NCBI GenBank assembly: GCA_011634665.1
Contig: WAEK01000011.1
Coordinates: 885,001-949,000, forward strand
Length of the DNA stretch: 64,000 nucleotides
Direction: 5' to 3'
Origin: Mortierella sp. BCC40632
Lineage: Eukaryota; Mortierellomycota; Mortierellomycetes; Mortierellales; Mortierellaceae
The notes beneath the pieces were generated by a model. The model was given only the letters and a program-made list of their open reading frames with translations, was not told where the DNA came from and ran no database searches. Made by a program: the position numbers and the translations under genes. Below, piece by piece: positions 1-11,704 of this stretch. How positions within the stretch are numbered: position 1 is the stretch's first letter; each line of letters begins with the position of its first letter.

Positions 1-705
1 GTCTGCGTCTGACTTGCTCTCCTCCTCTCCTTTCCTCCTCCTCCATCCTGATCCTCATTTTTTTTTTTTTGCATTTATCACTTTTTGTAGTGATTGGAGG
101 AGCCTCTGCTAGTCACCCTGTTGGGATTGTTTGTTCCCACAAGAAGGGTGTGTAACTGAACAAACTCCCTTTTTCATCCGATGTGACCCACTGCCACCAT
201 AACTAGTGTTTACCTTGGGCTTGGGCAGATACCCTTTTGATCCGTTTCGCCTCTGTTCCCCCCCCCTCCCTCCTCCCTCCATTCATCGATTATCCTCCCC
301 CCTTCCTTCCCTCTCAAAGCCTTGCTCACATTGTTACACACAGCCTTTTTTTTCTTTTTCAGCATTGAGTAATACGTTGTGTTGTTGTTGTCGTTGTTGT
401 TGTTGTTTTTTGAAAAAGAAAAAAAAATAGAGCAAAGGCAGTTGCCTTGGGATATCTGCAAAGCAAAAAAAAAAAAAGACTAAAAAAAATGAAAAACACT
501 TTGTTGTCGTTGTGGTTGTTGAGCGATGTATTAAAGGGTTTATTACTTTTTTTTTTTCAGACAGTACTAATTACAAGGGTTGGGGGGAGGAAGAGTCCTT
601 TTACACTCGCTTCTTTTCCTGAAAAGAAAAAAGAAAAAAAAGGGGGGGAAGGAGGGGGAGGGGGACAAGCAAGAAGATCTAGAATATTTTTTTTTGTTTT
701 CTTCC
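1..705. other. Gene-free 3' flank of the amino acid transporter
   Basis: This stretch is pyrimidine-rich, with T and A homopolymers and a TTG/GTTGTT repeat near 377-407. Short open frames on both strands are low-complexity artefacts. I see no gene, RNA or mobile element. It probably holds the 3' UTR of the transporter that ends at 706. Confidence 0.6.
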
Positions 706-2094
706 TTAGTTCTTCTCCTCGTTCTTGATCTCGATGTGGTGAGACTGGTCGACAACCTCCAAAGGCTGGATGTGAGCATAGCGCTCGGGGTTGTTAAGGC
801 GAGAGTGGGTGCGTCCGTAGAAGGCATAGAAGACCAAACCAATGGCCAACCAGACAATAAGACGGACGATGGCAGAGACCGACTCGACGGCAATAAGACC
901 AATGCAGCAGGCAGCACCGAGAACGGGGAGAACAGGGCCAAGAGGGACCTTGAAGCGACGAGGGCGGTCAGGGTGCTTCCAGCGCATGACCAAGACTGAG
1001 CAGTGGACAAGGAAGAAGGCAAAGAGGGTTCCGACGGAGGTCAAGTTGGCAAGCAAGTCGACGGGGAACATACCACCAGCAGCAGCGCAGATGGTTCCGG
1101 TGATGGCAGTGGTGATGACGGGGGTCTTGTACTTGGGGTGGAGACGACCAGCAGAGGCGGGGAAGAGACCATCGACAGCCATGGCAAAGAAAATACGGGG
1201 CTGTCCGATCAAGAGAACGAGCATGACCGAGACCAAACCAGCCAAGATACCAACCTCACAGAAGATCTGGAGCCACTTTTGTCCAGTGACCTTGGCAACA
1301 AGAGTAAAAGCAGCCTCGTTCTCGATGTTCTTGTAGTTGACGACACCAGTCATAACAATGGCAGTGGCAATGTAAAGAATGGTGCAGATACCGAGCGAGA
1401 GACCAATCGAGATGGGAAGATCACGCTGAGGGTTGCGGGCCTCCTGAGCAGCGGTCGAGATAGCATCGAAACCAATGAAGGCAAAGAAGACAACTGTAGC
1501 ACCACGGAAAACACCCGAACCACCGAAGGAGCCGAACTTGCCAGTGTTTGGTGGAACGAATGGCTTGAAGTTTTCAGTGTCAACGAACTTGCAGGCACCA
1601 AAGATGAAGACAACAATGACAATGAGCTTGATCAAGACGAGAACGTTGTTGACACGAGCCGAGGACTTGACACCACGGCAAAGAAGGATGGTGAGGAGAA
1701 CGACAATGATGAACGACGGCAGGGAGAACCAAGCACCCGTGAGCGAGAAAACGTCGTCCTTGTATGCAAAGGGAGCCGCCATGAGTTTATCATTGCCCTC
1801 GAAACCGAATGCGTCTTTGAAGAAGGCTTTGAGATAGTGAGAGAAACCGACAGAGACCGTAGCAGCACCGACAAGGTATTCAAGAATCAAATCCCATCCG
1901 ATGATCCAGGCAACCAATTCGCCGCAGGTAGCATAAGTATAAGTGTAGGCAGAACCGGCAACAGGGACCAAGCAGGCCATCTCAGCATATGACAAGGCAG
2001 CCAAACCAGCAACAATAGCAGCAATCACGAACGACACACTGACAGCAGGGCCAGCCTTCTCGTGCGCGACGACACCTGTAAAGCGGGAACAGAG

Positions 2095-2134
<40 letters not shown>

Positions 2135-2510
2135 GTACAATGGTCAGATACTGAGTGACTAGAACCAAAAGGTACCATGACGAGTCCAGAGCCCAGAACG
2201 AGAGTAAAGGGGAGGGGAGTGTATGAATGGAGGCGAAGGAGGTACGAGAAGATAAGAACTTACCAGTCAAGACAAAAATACCGGTACCGATAATGGCACC
2301 AACACCAAGCGAGGCAAGATCCTTGATACCCAAGACCTTTTTCATCTGCGAGTTTTCGGTTTCTTGGTCAAGCGAGGCAAAAGTACGGGTGTTTCCAAGA
2401 CGGCGTGCCTGCCAGACAACCCAGGACTCGCCAGGGCGTTGGAGATGATTGGTGCCTGCACCATGGTCTACGAAACCGCCTGCATCGGCAAAATCGGGTC
2501 CACCAGCCAT
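706..2510 (-). CDS. Cationic amino acid transporter, APC superfamily (CAT/YfnA-like)
   Basis: Two exons, complement(2264..2510) and complement(706..2075), joined by a GT-AG intron in phase 1, give a 538-residue protein. The N-terminal 65 residues are cytosolic. The first membrane helix carries the Gly-rich APC signature GVGAIIGTGIFVLTG, which lines the substrate site in this superfamily. The segment after the intron (ALSYAEMACLVPVAGSAYTY) is the second diagnostic CAT/YfnA stretch. About 14 hydrophobic segments follow, as in SLC7A1-type carriers (12 is usual for fungal YAT permeases), and a short hydrophilic tail ends in IKNEEKN. The expected role is uptake of cationic or broad-range amino acids at the plasma or vacuolar membrane; the exact substrate is not visible. 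The start is the first ATG in the frame. The intron contains a (GA)n run at about 2104-2131. The 990-base antisense frame at 1003-1992 is a shadow of this gene. Confidence 0.9.
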
Positions 2511-2680
2511 TGTGTATAAGAGTTGTGGAGGGTAGTAGTTCCTGTGAGATGGGAAGAGTTGTTGTTACAGAGATAATACAAGGTATTGATCCAGCGCTTC
2601 GAGAGAATGAGGATGGAGCGGAGGAGGAGTAGTCGTGAGGAGGAAGAGAAGAAGGGGAGCGAGGGTCTACCAAAAGGCAG

Positions 2681-2725
<45 letters not shown>

Positions 2726-2814
2726 GGACGAAGAAGGTCTGCGATCGGACGATAGAACAGCGACAAGAGGAACCAGGGGGTTACCGGGAATGGCGCTTAT
2801 TTATGTATTTCGAG

Positions 2815-2853
<39 letters not shown>

Positions 2854-5559
2854 GGCGAGAGCGAGAGGTGCACGGAGGTAATCCAACCAGAGCGATCTGG
2901 GCGAGCCTTGCATCACCCCATCCGTGAGAGATAGGATCGTTCGGTCGACAGGGCTTGGCCGAATCAATAGGCCGTTAGGCAAGGCCGAGTCGCGGCACAG
3001 ATACCGAGGGACAGGCTGCTGGTGTGGACACACTAGTATCTCTCACCTGCTGAGAGCGGCCCAGTCCAAGGCCATTGAGTCGCACTATTCAGCGACCAAA
3101 AAAGCCTCTGTGCGGCGGCCGCCCTGGATTGGGCCTGGTGGTGCTGTCCAAACTTGAGCCTCGGAAACTCATATGGACAAAAGAAAGGGAGAGAGAGAAA
3201 GAGAGAGAGAGGGCTACAATGAGAGGAGGGTGGAGAGCGGCATAACGGCCAAAGGCTCACGCCCTGTCTGCGATCGCCGGAAGCTCATAGGTCGGGATGG
3301 ATTCTGCAGCGCGTGCTTCTTGTCTTGCTAGGGCGAGGAAAAAAAAAAAGGTGCAAAAGGGAGGAACGAGCGAGGCGAGTGCGAGTTTAAATGAGGTACA
3401 TACACGTACCAGGCATCCGAATGCACACAAGACACAACACACGCCCTGCTCGGCGTCTCGCTCTGGACTCATTTTTGCAGAATGGGCCACATAGTCGTTC
3501 ACTCCCCACTCTTTCCAATTCAATTCAATTGTCCTGAGGCTGCCCCCTATTGCCAGCCCTTTCTCTTTTATTCAAATTGTCCTTCTCGCACACACCAGGC
3601 CTCTTGTAGCCCTGTGCCTGTCTCGCCCACTAGGATATGGCAACCCACACAGTCACTCATTTCCTCGTTTTTTTTTATGTAGCCCCGGTAACGTTAGTAG
3701 AGACAAACGGCTCTCCAATAAGAGGCTGCCTACCTCTCCCGCGGCAGTCTCTCTATTCGACCTCTCTCTCTCTCTCCTCCTCTCTTCTCTCGCCACTCTT
3801 CACTATGTAGCTCTTCTCCACAGCCGTCTCTTGGTTTTGCTGTCTTGCCTCTTCCTTCGCTGAGCGCTCTTGTAGAGTGTACTGTACATCAACGGCTGAC
3901 AGAGAAATGAGTGCGTGTGATAGAGACAGAGGACGTCCTGTACTGTAGAGTGTCCTTAACTTTCGTTTAGCTTTTTGGGTTCAACGAATCGCAGGCTTCG
4001 GAGCGCGCCCGCTTCCAATGGTTCCATGTGCACATGAGTGCCGAAAACCCTGTTAACCTTGTTTCGGCCTGTCATCGGCCTCGAATTCTTTTTTTTTCGC
4101 CTCCGCCCCGTTAGGTCTCGCATGGTGCAAGATGAGGTGAATCCGCTCAAAGGTTTAGTTGTCGGGGTGAAAGGAACAGAGTGGATGAAGACCTTCGATG
4201 TGCCGAGATGACGAGCTTGGCCTTGTCCGATGACATGAAGAGTCTGCGCGAACTCTCCGGTTCCTTCATTCCCTTTTTCCTTGTCCACGCGCGCAATCCT
4301 CGTCTCAGGCATAATTCGATTCGCATTACCTTCCTGGGCTGTGTCCACTTTCCCTCCCTCCCCTATTACTACTTGCCCAGCGCCATGCATCTCTCTCTCT
4401 CTCTCTCTCTCTATCTCTCCTCTTGCCCTTTCTTTCCCTTTTGTGGCGCCGGACTACTTGGGTTCCCCTCGGCTCAGCTCCGTGGATTCTCGGAAGAGAA
4501 GGAGAGGGGCACTTGGCCCTCTTTGTTCTCTCTTGTTTCTTCCGTATTGTCTTTAGCTAAGACTGGGAAACCTTCTTTCTTTTCTTAACTTGACTGCCCC
4601 TTCTTTTCCATGAGAAAATGTCGCGCCATGTGCAACTGAAAAAGCCTCTCCCCCCGCGTTTTTTTAAATACCTCCAGTGCTGTGGACATGGTTTGCTCCA
4701 GTCCTTTTCTACAGAACACAGGAAAAAAGAGGGTCTCAACGCGTGATAGAAAAGAAGGGACATGTAAAAGGAAGGTAGGGGTATTGTGCCAGTTGCTTGT
4801 TCCAGACAGGAACAAAGTTGTCAATTTGACCGGGCAGACGTGAGAGCCTCGAGCAAAAAAGAAGAAAAAAAGCCTGAAGAGGGGTTCGAATAGGAAGAGA
4901 GATAAGAGGTGACAGGAAACCTTACGCTAACCAGCAATGGCGGAGAACATGGTCGGGATAGGAGCGAGGCTGCGGTCTGATCCTTCATTCCTTTCGTCAA
5001 ACTGGCGCAGTTATCGGAGAGAAAGCAGTGCCTCGCCATGGGTCCGATGTCACCTTTTTTTTTCTTCTTCTTCTTCGTTTCCTATCTTTGGTACTCTCTT
5101 GAGCCCTAAAGTCCTTCATAGAGACCTCTCCTCTGCCCTTGTCCCCCGTGTTCTCGCTTTTTCCCACCATTACACACTGTTGACCCCATTGTTGTTTTCT
5201 TCGCTTCTTTTGTACGCCTGTTCGATGATGCAGAGGAGTGACAACATCGCACCATTTAGCTGGCGGCTAGTGCTCATACGTGAGAGATTTCTGGCTAGAC
5301 ATGTGGCTGCAGAAGTGTTTGTATGAACTCGCTCTAAGGAAGAGGGAGGAGAAGAGGGCGAAAGCAAACAGAAGGGAGCTACCCCCCCGCCCAGAGTGTT
5401 ATGGACTTTTGCTAGTGAGGCTGTGATATTCTATTCTGTAAAAAAAATAAGGTAAATAGCACAGGACCATATCGAAAGAGTCGTCTTCAGTCTAGAATGA
5501 GGAGAAAAGGCCAGAATTGGTCCAAAGGTACTACAACATCTCGATGTTGTTTTCGAGTG

Positions 5560-6099
5560 GTGCAACCTTGCACAGTGGTCCTCACAAATGCCGATTTGAA
5601 AAAAAAGAGAGAGAAAGAAAGTATTTGTTTACGCTCTGAGGTTGCACACTGTGTGTTTGTGTCCAGAACGCAAGCGCTCAACGCTGGTTGCACACTGAAT
5701 TGATGTTCTCTATTAATCCAAACTTAACTTTTTGGCCGCTAGAACAGGAAATAGAGTCAAGACTAGGGCTCTGGCTTTTCTAAACTGCAGTAATATCAAA
5801 TGTGCATACCAAACCGATAATTGAGGCAAGACGCCGCCGAAGGCAAGTGCAAAACTGGAAAGATGAAGGATCAAACCAGAGTTTCTCCCCACCTTCCCGC
5901 TCTACGATCGCAAGAGGTGTGCCCCGAACTGCCCCGCTCGCTCGATAAAGAGAGGCTCTCGCTAGTTGGGCTGCAAGTTTCTGTCCAATTCATGAGTGAT
6001 CAATGCTAGCCTGCATCTTTCTGCGTAGCGAGTATCCGAGAGATCGATTGAGTGAGTCCAAATTAAAGGAGCTTCGATGCACCGCCTCAAGGTTGCACA
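5560..6099. promoter_or_regulatory. Cluster of GGTTGCAC motifs, candidate regulatory sites
   Basis: An exact 12-base repeat GGTTGCACACTG occurs at 5640-5651 and 5686-5697. A related inverted arrangement GTGCAACCTTGCAC lies at 5560-5573, and a further GGTTGCACA lies at 6091-6099. Four or five occurrences of an 8-mer core within 540 bases of otherwise non-repetitive DNA is more than expected by chance. A transcription-factor binding cluster is one reading; a decayed repeat is another. No factor can be named. Confidence 0.3.
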
Positions 6100-7798
6100 T
6101 TATGTTGTCCAACACCCCTCTGCCCCCCCAGGAGTATGGGCCATCTCAATGACCGAGAACTTTTGCCTTCGGATCCGCAATTTCTCCTCTAGTGCTTGCT
6201 TGACTCCGACCCATAATCCGCGTCACCGCACCCTGCCTTATCAAGCAAATCGCGTCTATTCCCCTGCACATAATGCGGGACCGAACGTTTGCCCCTCTGG
6301 TCTAGGAAGCACGCGCCGATTTGCCACGACTTGAGGGACGCTAGAACGATCTCTTTCCTCCCTCCTCTTATTTTTCATTCCTTGAACACAACCGCCCAAC
6401 TCTCCCACACATCCATTACACATTTCATGCAAACAAACAAACAAATAAACAGAGAGTGGACACCCAAAAGCTTCCACGGGGATACCACGACAGAGAGGGG
6501 TAAGGAGAGGGAGGGGGAGAAGAGGAAATGCTCGGCACTTGTTCCATTTTGTTCTTTCTTCATTTCTAAAGGGACACAAGCTCATGAGAGAGAACGCCCA
6601 ACCAACCGTAGGCCAAAGAGATGCAAGCAAGCATGCACACAACAAAGCAGGAACAAAAACGGCCGTTTTGGCCATTTTGCCTCGTTTCGCCCTCTAGCCC
6701 GGCTTGATTCCCCCTTCCTCCCCTTCCCTCCAAACACACAACCAGATCAGCTGGCAGTACAACAGACAACTTGTCTTTGGGCCATTGGGACACAAACCCA
6801 ATGCTCCGTGCTCGTATGGCAGCCCCATTGGCACTCTCATTCTTTCCGATGCGGCCATTGTTAGAGCTCTTATTTGTGTGTTTTGGCGACAGCCGAGTGT
6901 ATGTTGTTCTCGCTCTTGTCATATTTGGACACGAAATGGGACCTGAGGGACACACACATGGAGAGAAAGAGAGGAGGGAGGAGGGAGGAGAGGACGCTGT
7001 GCGATGGTTGATCCAAACAAACCTGGGAAACGCCCCAGAAGTGAGATCGGTAGAGGGATCCAAGAGGACAGGGCTAGGTAAACGATGATCGATAAAGAAG
7101 GCACTATCATAGTCCTCAAGTATGGAGGGAGGGGTTTTTTAGGGGGAGGAGGAGGAGGGGGAGAAACAGACACGTATCGCCCGGTACATACTTTGAAGTA
7201 GACCAGTATCAATGACGGTCAATGACGGCCAATGGGTTGGAGGCAAAGGAGAGATATCCCAAGCTGTGGGGAAGGAATTCACACTCTGCCTCCTTCCTCC
7301 TCTTCTCAGGTGTACAGTTCTCTCCGAAGGTATGTTCCATAGGAAGCCCATGTGCCTTTTGATAGTCTATTCCTCATCACCCCCCTCTTCTTTACTCCTT
7401 TGTGTTCCTCGTTTTCTTTGGCCGTTTCGTTCTGCTGCGGGATCGACCATCTAGCCTTGCTTTGCTTTCTCATCTCTTCTATCCCCCCCTTCTTTTCTCT
7501 CCTCTTTGAGCCACAACAACAGGAGTGGTACCAAACAAACAAGGAAATGAAATGGGATCTTGTAAGCAGGATTACACAGAGGTTTGGCAGAGCCGAATGG
7601 TGGAACCAGAAGAAAGAGAATGTGGCTCGGGTTATCATACGGGGGGAGAAGGACAGAGAGAGGAGGAGGAGGAGGGTGGAACAAAAAAAAAAGTGTGTGG
7701 GTGAGCGAGTTTAGCCCGAGGGGGAAGAGTCACGTCCCTGAAAAATTAATGGCTTTTCAGCTCTTTCCAATCCTTCTTGTCTCTTCTTTCTCTCTTTT

Positions 7799-7802
<4 letters not shown>

Positions 7803-7859
<57 letters not shown>
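7803..7859. repeat. (CT)n microsatellite
   Basis: A nearly pure CT dinucleotide run of about 57 bases with one TTT interruption. Such tracts are common in this window and also form the polypyrimidine ends of some introns. Confidence 0.9.
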
Positions 7860-10447
7860 CATCTTTTCTTTTTGTTTCTCGGCTCGTTCTTACCAAACCT
7901 TTACCATCCTCATCCGAGATGCAATTTTAAAACGCTCAAAAAATAATAATAATAATAATAATTTTTATTATTATCGATATGCCTGCTTGTAGTTTGATAC
8001 TTGGGTTTGATCCGCATGGAGGCAGAATCTGTTTCGTCTTTTTGTTGTTGTCGTTGTTGTTGTTCGATCAAACTCTCGTCTCGGGGAAAGCTATTGACTC
8101 AAATTTTCTTTTTGTCCACCTGTTTATGAATCCGATTCAGGATCCAGAGGTACGAGTCGGTACTAGTGAGATGAAGAAAAGGAGAAAGAAAGAAAGAAAG
8201 AAAAAGAAAAGAAAACAAGGAGTGAAAGGCTTATAGAAACCAAGGAGTCAAAAAAAAAAAAAAGTAATATTTGAACTCTATCCAAGGTAAGCTTCTGTCA
8301 ATGAGCGAATTACCCTTCCCTCTTCTTCCTCTTACCCAGCGACTGTTGGTGCTCTCAGAGTGTCGGAAATCTTTTTTTTTTTTTCTCCTACTGTTACAAA
8401 AGCGGGAGAGGGTGGATTTTGGCAGGATCTAAGATTGTGGGTAATTGTCAAGCTGTAAAACGTCTGGGGAAGGAGAACACGAGACCAAAAAAAAAAAAAT
8501 ATCCAAAAATAATAGCAACAACAACAACAACAACAACAAGACAGCATTAGAAGAAACAAATGGGCCTGCAGGAACATGAGGAGAAGTGGGGTAAACAGTG
8601 ATGACCAACGACCTAGAAATCCAGACAATAAAATTGGACCTCTTTTGGGTTTTCTGCAGTTGGACATCGTAGTCGTTAAATCAGCCTATTAGCGTGAGGA
8701 AATAGAGCTAGCCTCCCATGGTGACTCTTCCTCACCACGATTGGCCAAAGTAAGGTTGCATGAATACCCAAGTTGGTACATGTACACTCATAGCATCCCA
8801 TGCACGGACGGGAACAAGAGTATTCATGCGAGGAGCGGAGCAAAAAAAAAAAGCTTGATATTCCTTTTTGGCAAAGGAAACGTACGACTGGAAGAAGGGA
8901 GAGGAAGGAAGTGAGGAGGAGAGTGATCCCGCACGAGCAATAGTGTGTTTGATGTCGAAATGCCAATGTCATCCGTAGCCAACAGTGCAAGGGATAGGTC
9001 AAGCGAGCACAAAGAGCCGGGGAGGCGGGAGGATGAAGAATGCACTGCCTCAACCTGCAAGGAAGCCCTGAATGACCAGACCTTGCACCTCGACTGGAGC
9101 AATGTACAGTACACACGGACCATGGGCGAGCAGAAACACTCGCGTGGGGGGAGGAGGAGGAGGATCAAAAAGAGGAGGGGCTAAAGGGAGAGCAAGAGAA
9201 GAAGACGGATTAGGAGCCAAGGTGGTGACGATATTGATGTGGTATTCTAGTAGACTAGTAGCAGTAATGATGTGGGGATAATGATGGAAGGGAATGATGA
9301 GCGGGAGAAGTCGGGCTGGTTTCGTGTATTTGGGCTAGGCAGCCGTTAACTCGTTGTGTGCGCCTGATGAGTGGTTGATACCCGTGGCACTGTCTGCTGT
9401 CTGATACAAGTCGCGCTCTCACTCGTCACACATTTTTTTTTTTTTTTTGTCTCTTTCTCTTTTTCTCTACTCTGCCACTTCTCTCCACTACTCTGCCACT
9501 ACTCTGCCACACTACACACGCACACGCACACGCACGCACATTCTTTCATCTCTTCTCCACACTCCCATCCAAAAGAGACTTTTTTTTTTTTTTTTTTTTT
9601 TTTCTCAACGCAACATCTGTGGCAGATGGTCTTATCATCGACATTGCGTCGCTCTGATTCCCGTCGTCCATCCCAGCTGCATTCTTTTTTTTTTTTTTTT
9701 TTTTTTGGCTCTCTTCAAAAGGTATCCGTGTTGCCACTCCTTTGTCCTGCTCTTTTGCCTCAGAGAGCAGCTGCAGCAACGGGGGGGAGGTGGGGGGAGA
9801 GAGAGAGAGGTGGGGTGGGGGTAGAGTGCAGACAAGCAAACAAGCAGACAGGACAGGACAGACCTGGCAAGGGGCGCCGTATCCATGACCGTGTCCATGG
9901 GTCCATGGTCCATGGTCGTATTTATTGGCTGCAGACGAGGTTGCATGACACGACCCCGCGCCTCCTTTTTGGCTCTGATTATTTTTTTTTTCTGGACAAA
10001 TCTGTTGCCCACTCCCACGCTAAAAGCAGAACGGGGACAAGCAGAAAAAAAAAAGAAAGAGAGAGAGAGTGCAGCGCTGACTCTCCTCTTTCTCTTTCTC
10101 TTTCTCTCTCTCTTTCTCTTTCTCTCTTTCTTATCTCTTTCTCTTTCCTTTGTCCTGTCTTCGCGACACCCTTAGACAAATAGTCGGCACGCTAACAAGA
10201 AGCCATCTACCGCACCCCTCGTCTACGCCCGCTTCCACGCCTCGTCTGTCGAACTTCAACCAGCAGTGCAAAGAAAGGAAGAAGAAAGCAACGACAAAAA
10301 CAACAAAAAAAAAAAAAAAGGTGTCATATCTGTCTTCTGGAACAGGATCTGATTTGGTGTGTCTACAGCCTCACTCGCTTGCTCGCTCTCCCTCGCTCTC
10401 CCTCTCTCTCCCTTACTCTACCTCTCTCTCTCGGAAGGAAGGACTGA

Positions 10448-11659
10448 AGAAACAGGGCGACCACGACCTCGACACCAAAGACCTCCGCGACATCCTCGCC
10501 CACAACGGACGCGCCAGCAGCCATTCCGATCCCGACGTCGACACCGTCTGCTCCCCCGTCCAATAAGCGCCGCCGCACCAGCTACATGTTGTGGCCGACT
10601 GATCCATCGTTACCCTTACGCAAGGCCGCAGTAGTCGATCACGACCAGGACGTCCCCTCCACCAACTCGGATCCGTCAGTAGACTTCATCCCTGGCAGTA
10701 GCCACCCTACGCTCAACACTTTTGACAACAGCCGTCCATCCTCCCCCGCTCCGGCGCCCCCGCCCCCACCGTCACTCTCCACTTCGGCCACAGGACCATC
10801 CGTCGTCTTTTCAACCTCGCCCACAGTTTCAGCGCGCCATCTCCCAAAGATCGCACTTAGTGCGCATCCTGCGGCGTCCTCGTCCTCGGGACTAGCCGAT
10901 GTTGCGGATGTGCCGACACTACCACTACCGCTGCGCACTCCACCCCAATCACCTATCAAAAGTCTCCGGCGAGAGTCGTTCAGTCATCCCATCTGCCCAC
11001 CTCCACCAGCACCACAACGCAGACAAAGCTTCCAGGCAGGACCTGCACCAAGACCAGGTCTTCACATCAATCTTTCCATCAGCAATTGCTCGTCCTCGCC
11101 TCCTTACTCGCCTACACTGAGTTCTCCCGCAGCAACCCTACCCCCGCGACTGTCTCAGTCCCTTGCAGAACACCCATTGTTCCGAGGTTGCACAGAAGAA
11201 GGAATCCATTCCTTAGCATCAAGGATGCACATCCGCCACTATCACCCACAGGACCACATCATCCACCACTCGGAGCAGTCGAGCGCCATGTTCTACGTGC
11301 TCCGAGGGACCGTCAAGGTGGTCTCACACGACAATGAAGCGACTTTTTATGAGATTAAGGAAAACAATTTTTTTGGCGACGTTGGAGTACTTTATCGAGT
11401 GCCACGGTCGATGGATGTGTTGGCCAAGAACCGGTGCACAATTGCGATCCTTTCGGGTGATGACCTAGTCAAGGCAATGGAGCAATCTCCTGAGATGGCA
11501 AAGGCGATCGGGTACCAGACCCAGGAGCGATACCAAATGTACCTCAAGCGGCGGCAATCTGTCTCTACGCGACGGACACATGAACTCAATCACGACGATG
11601 CCAAAGCTGACAGCTTTGCGAAAAGCGATGTTCACAGCGCCATCCAGAAGGTATCGGCC

Positions 11660-11704
<45 letters not shown>

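Larger units (their letters stand above)
2511..10447. other. 8-kb gene-poor divergent intergenic region
   Basis: The region lies between the start of the transporter (-) and the cNMP/F-box gene (+). It holds polypurine and polypyrimidine tracts, (GA)n near 2690-2860, (CT)n at about 7803-7859, an AAT repeat near 7942-7962 and many A/T homopolymers. No open frame has clear protein character. The longest, a 139-codon minus-strand frame at 6256-6675, looks coincidental. No tRNA or rRNA was recognised. A cluster of GGTTGCAC motifs at 5560-6099 is listed separately. The right end, from about 9400, resembles a long CT-rich 5' UTR or promoter for the downstream gene. Confidence 0.55.

Noticed and set aside
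1003..1992. 329-codon open frame on the plus strand
   Set aside because: It is antisense to the transporter exon. The product is a low-complexity Asp/Glu/Ser/Gly chain produced by the codon bias of the opposite strand.
4880..4900. GGGGTTCGAAT as a possible tRNA T-arm
   Set aside because: No matching acceptor, D or anticodon arms are present within 100 bases on either side.
6256..6675. 139-codon minus-strand frame with a hydrophobic start resembling a signal peptide
   Set aside because: It has no conserved motif, a Cys/Pro/Leu-rich composition typical of chance frames, and no neighbouring exon that extends it.
9371..10183. 270-codon plus-strand frame upstream of the cNMP/F-box gene
   Set aside because: It is made of poly-Phe, Ser-Leu and His-Thr repeats from T, CT and CA tracts. 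It is more likely leader or promoter DNA.
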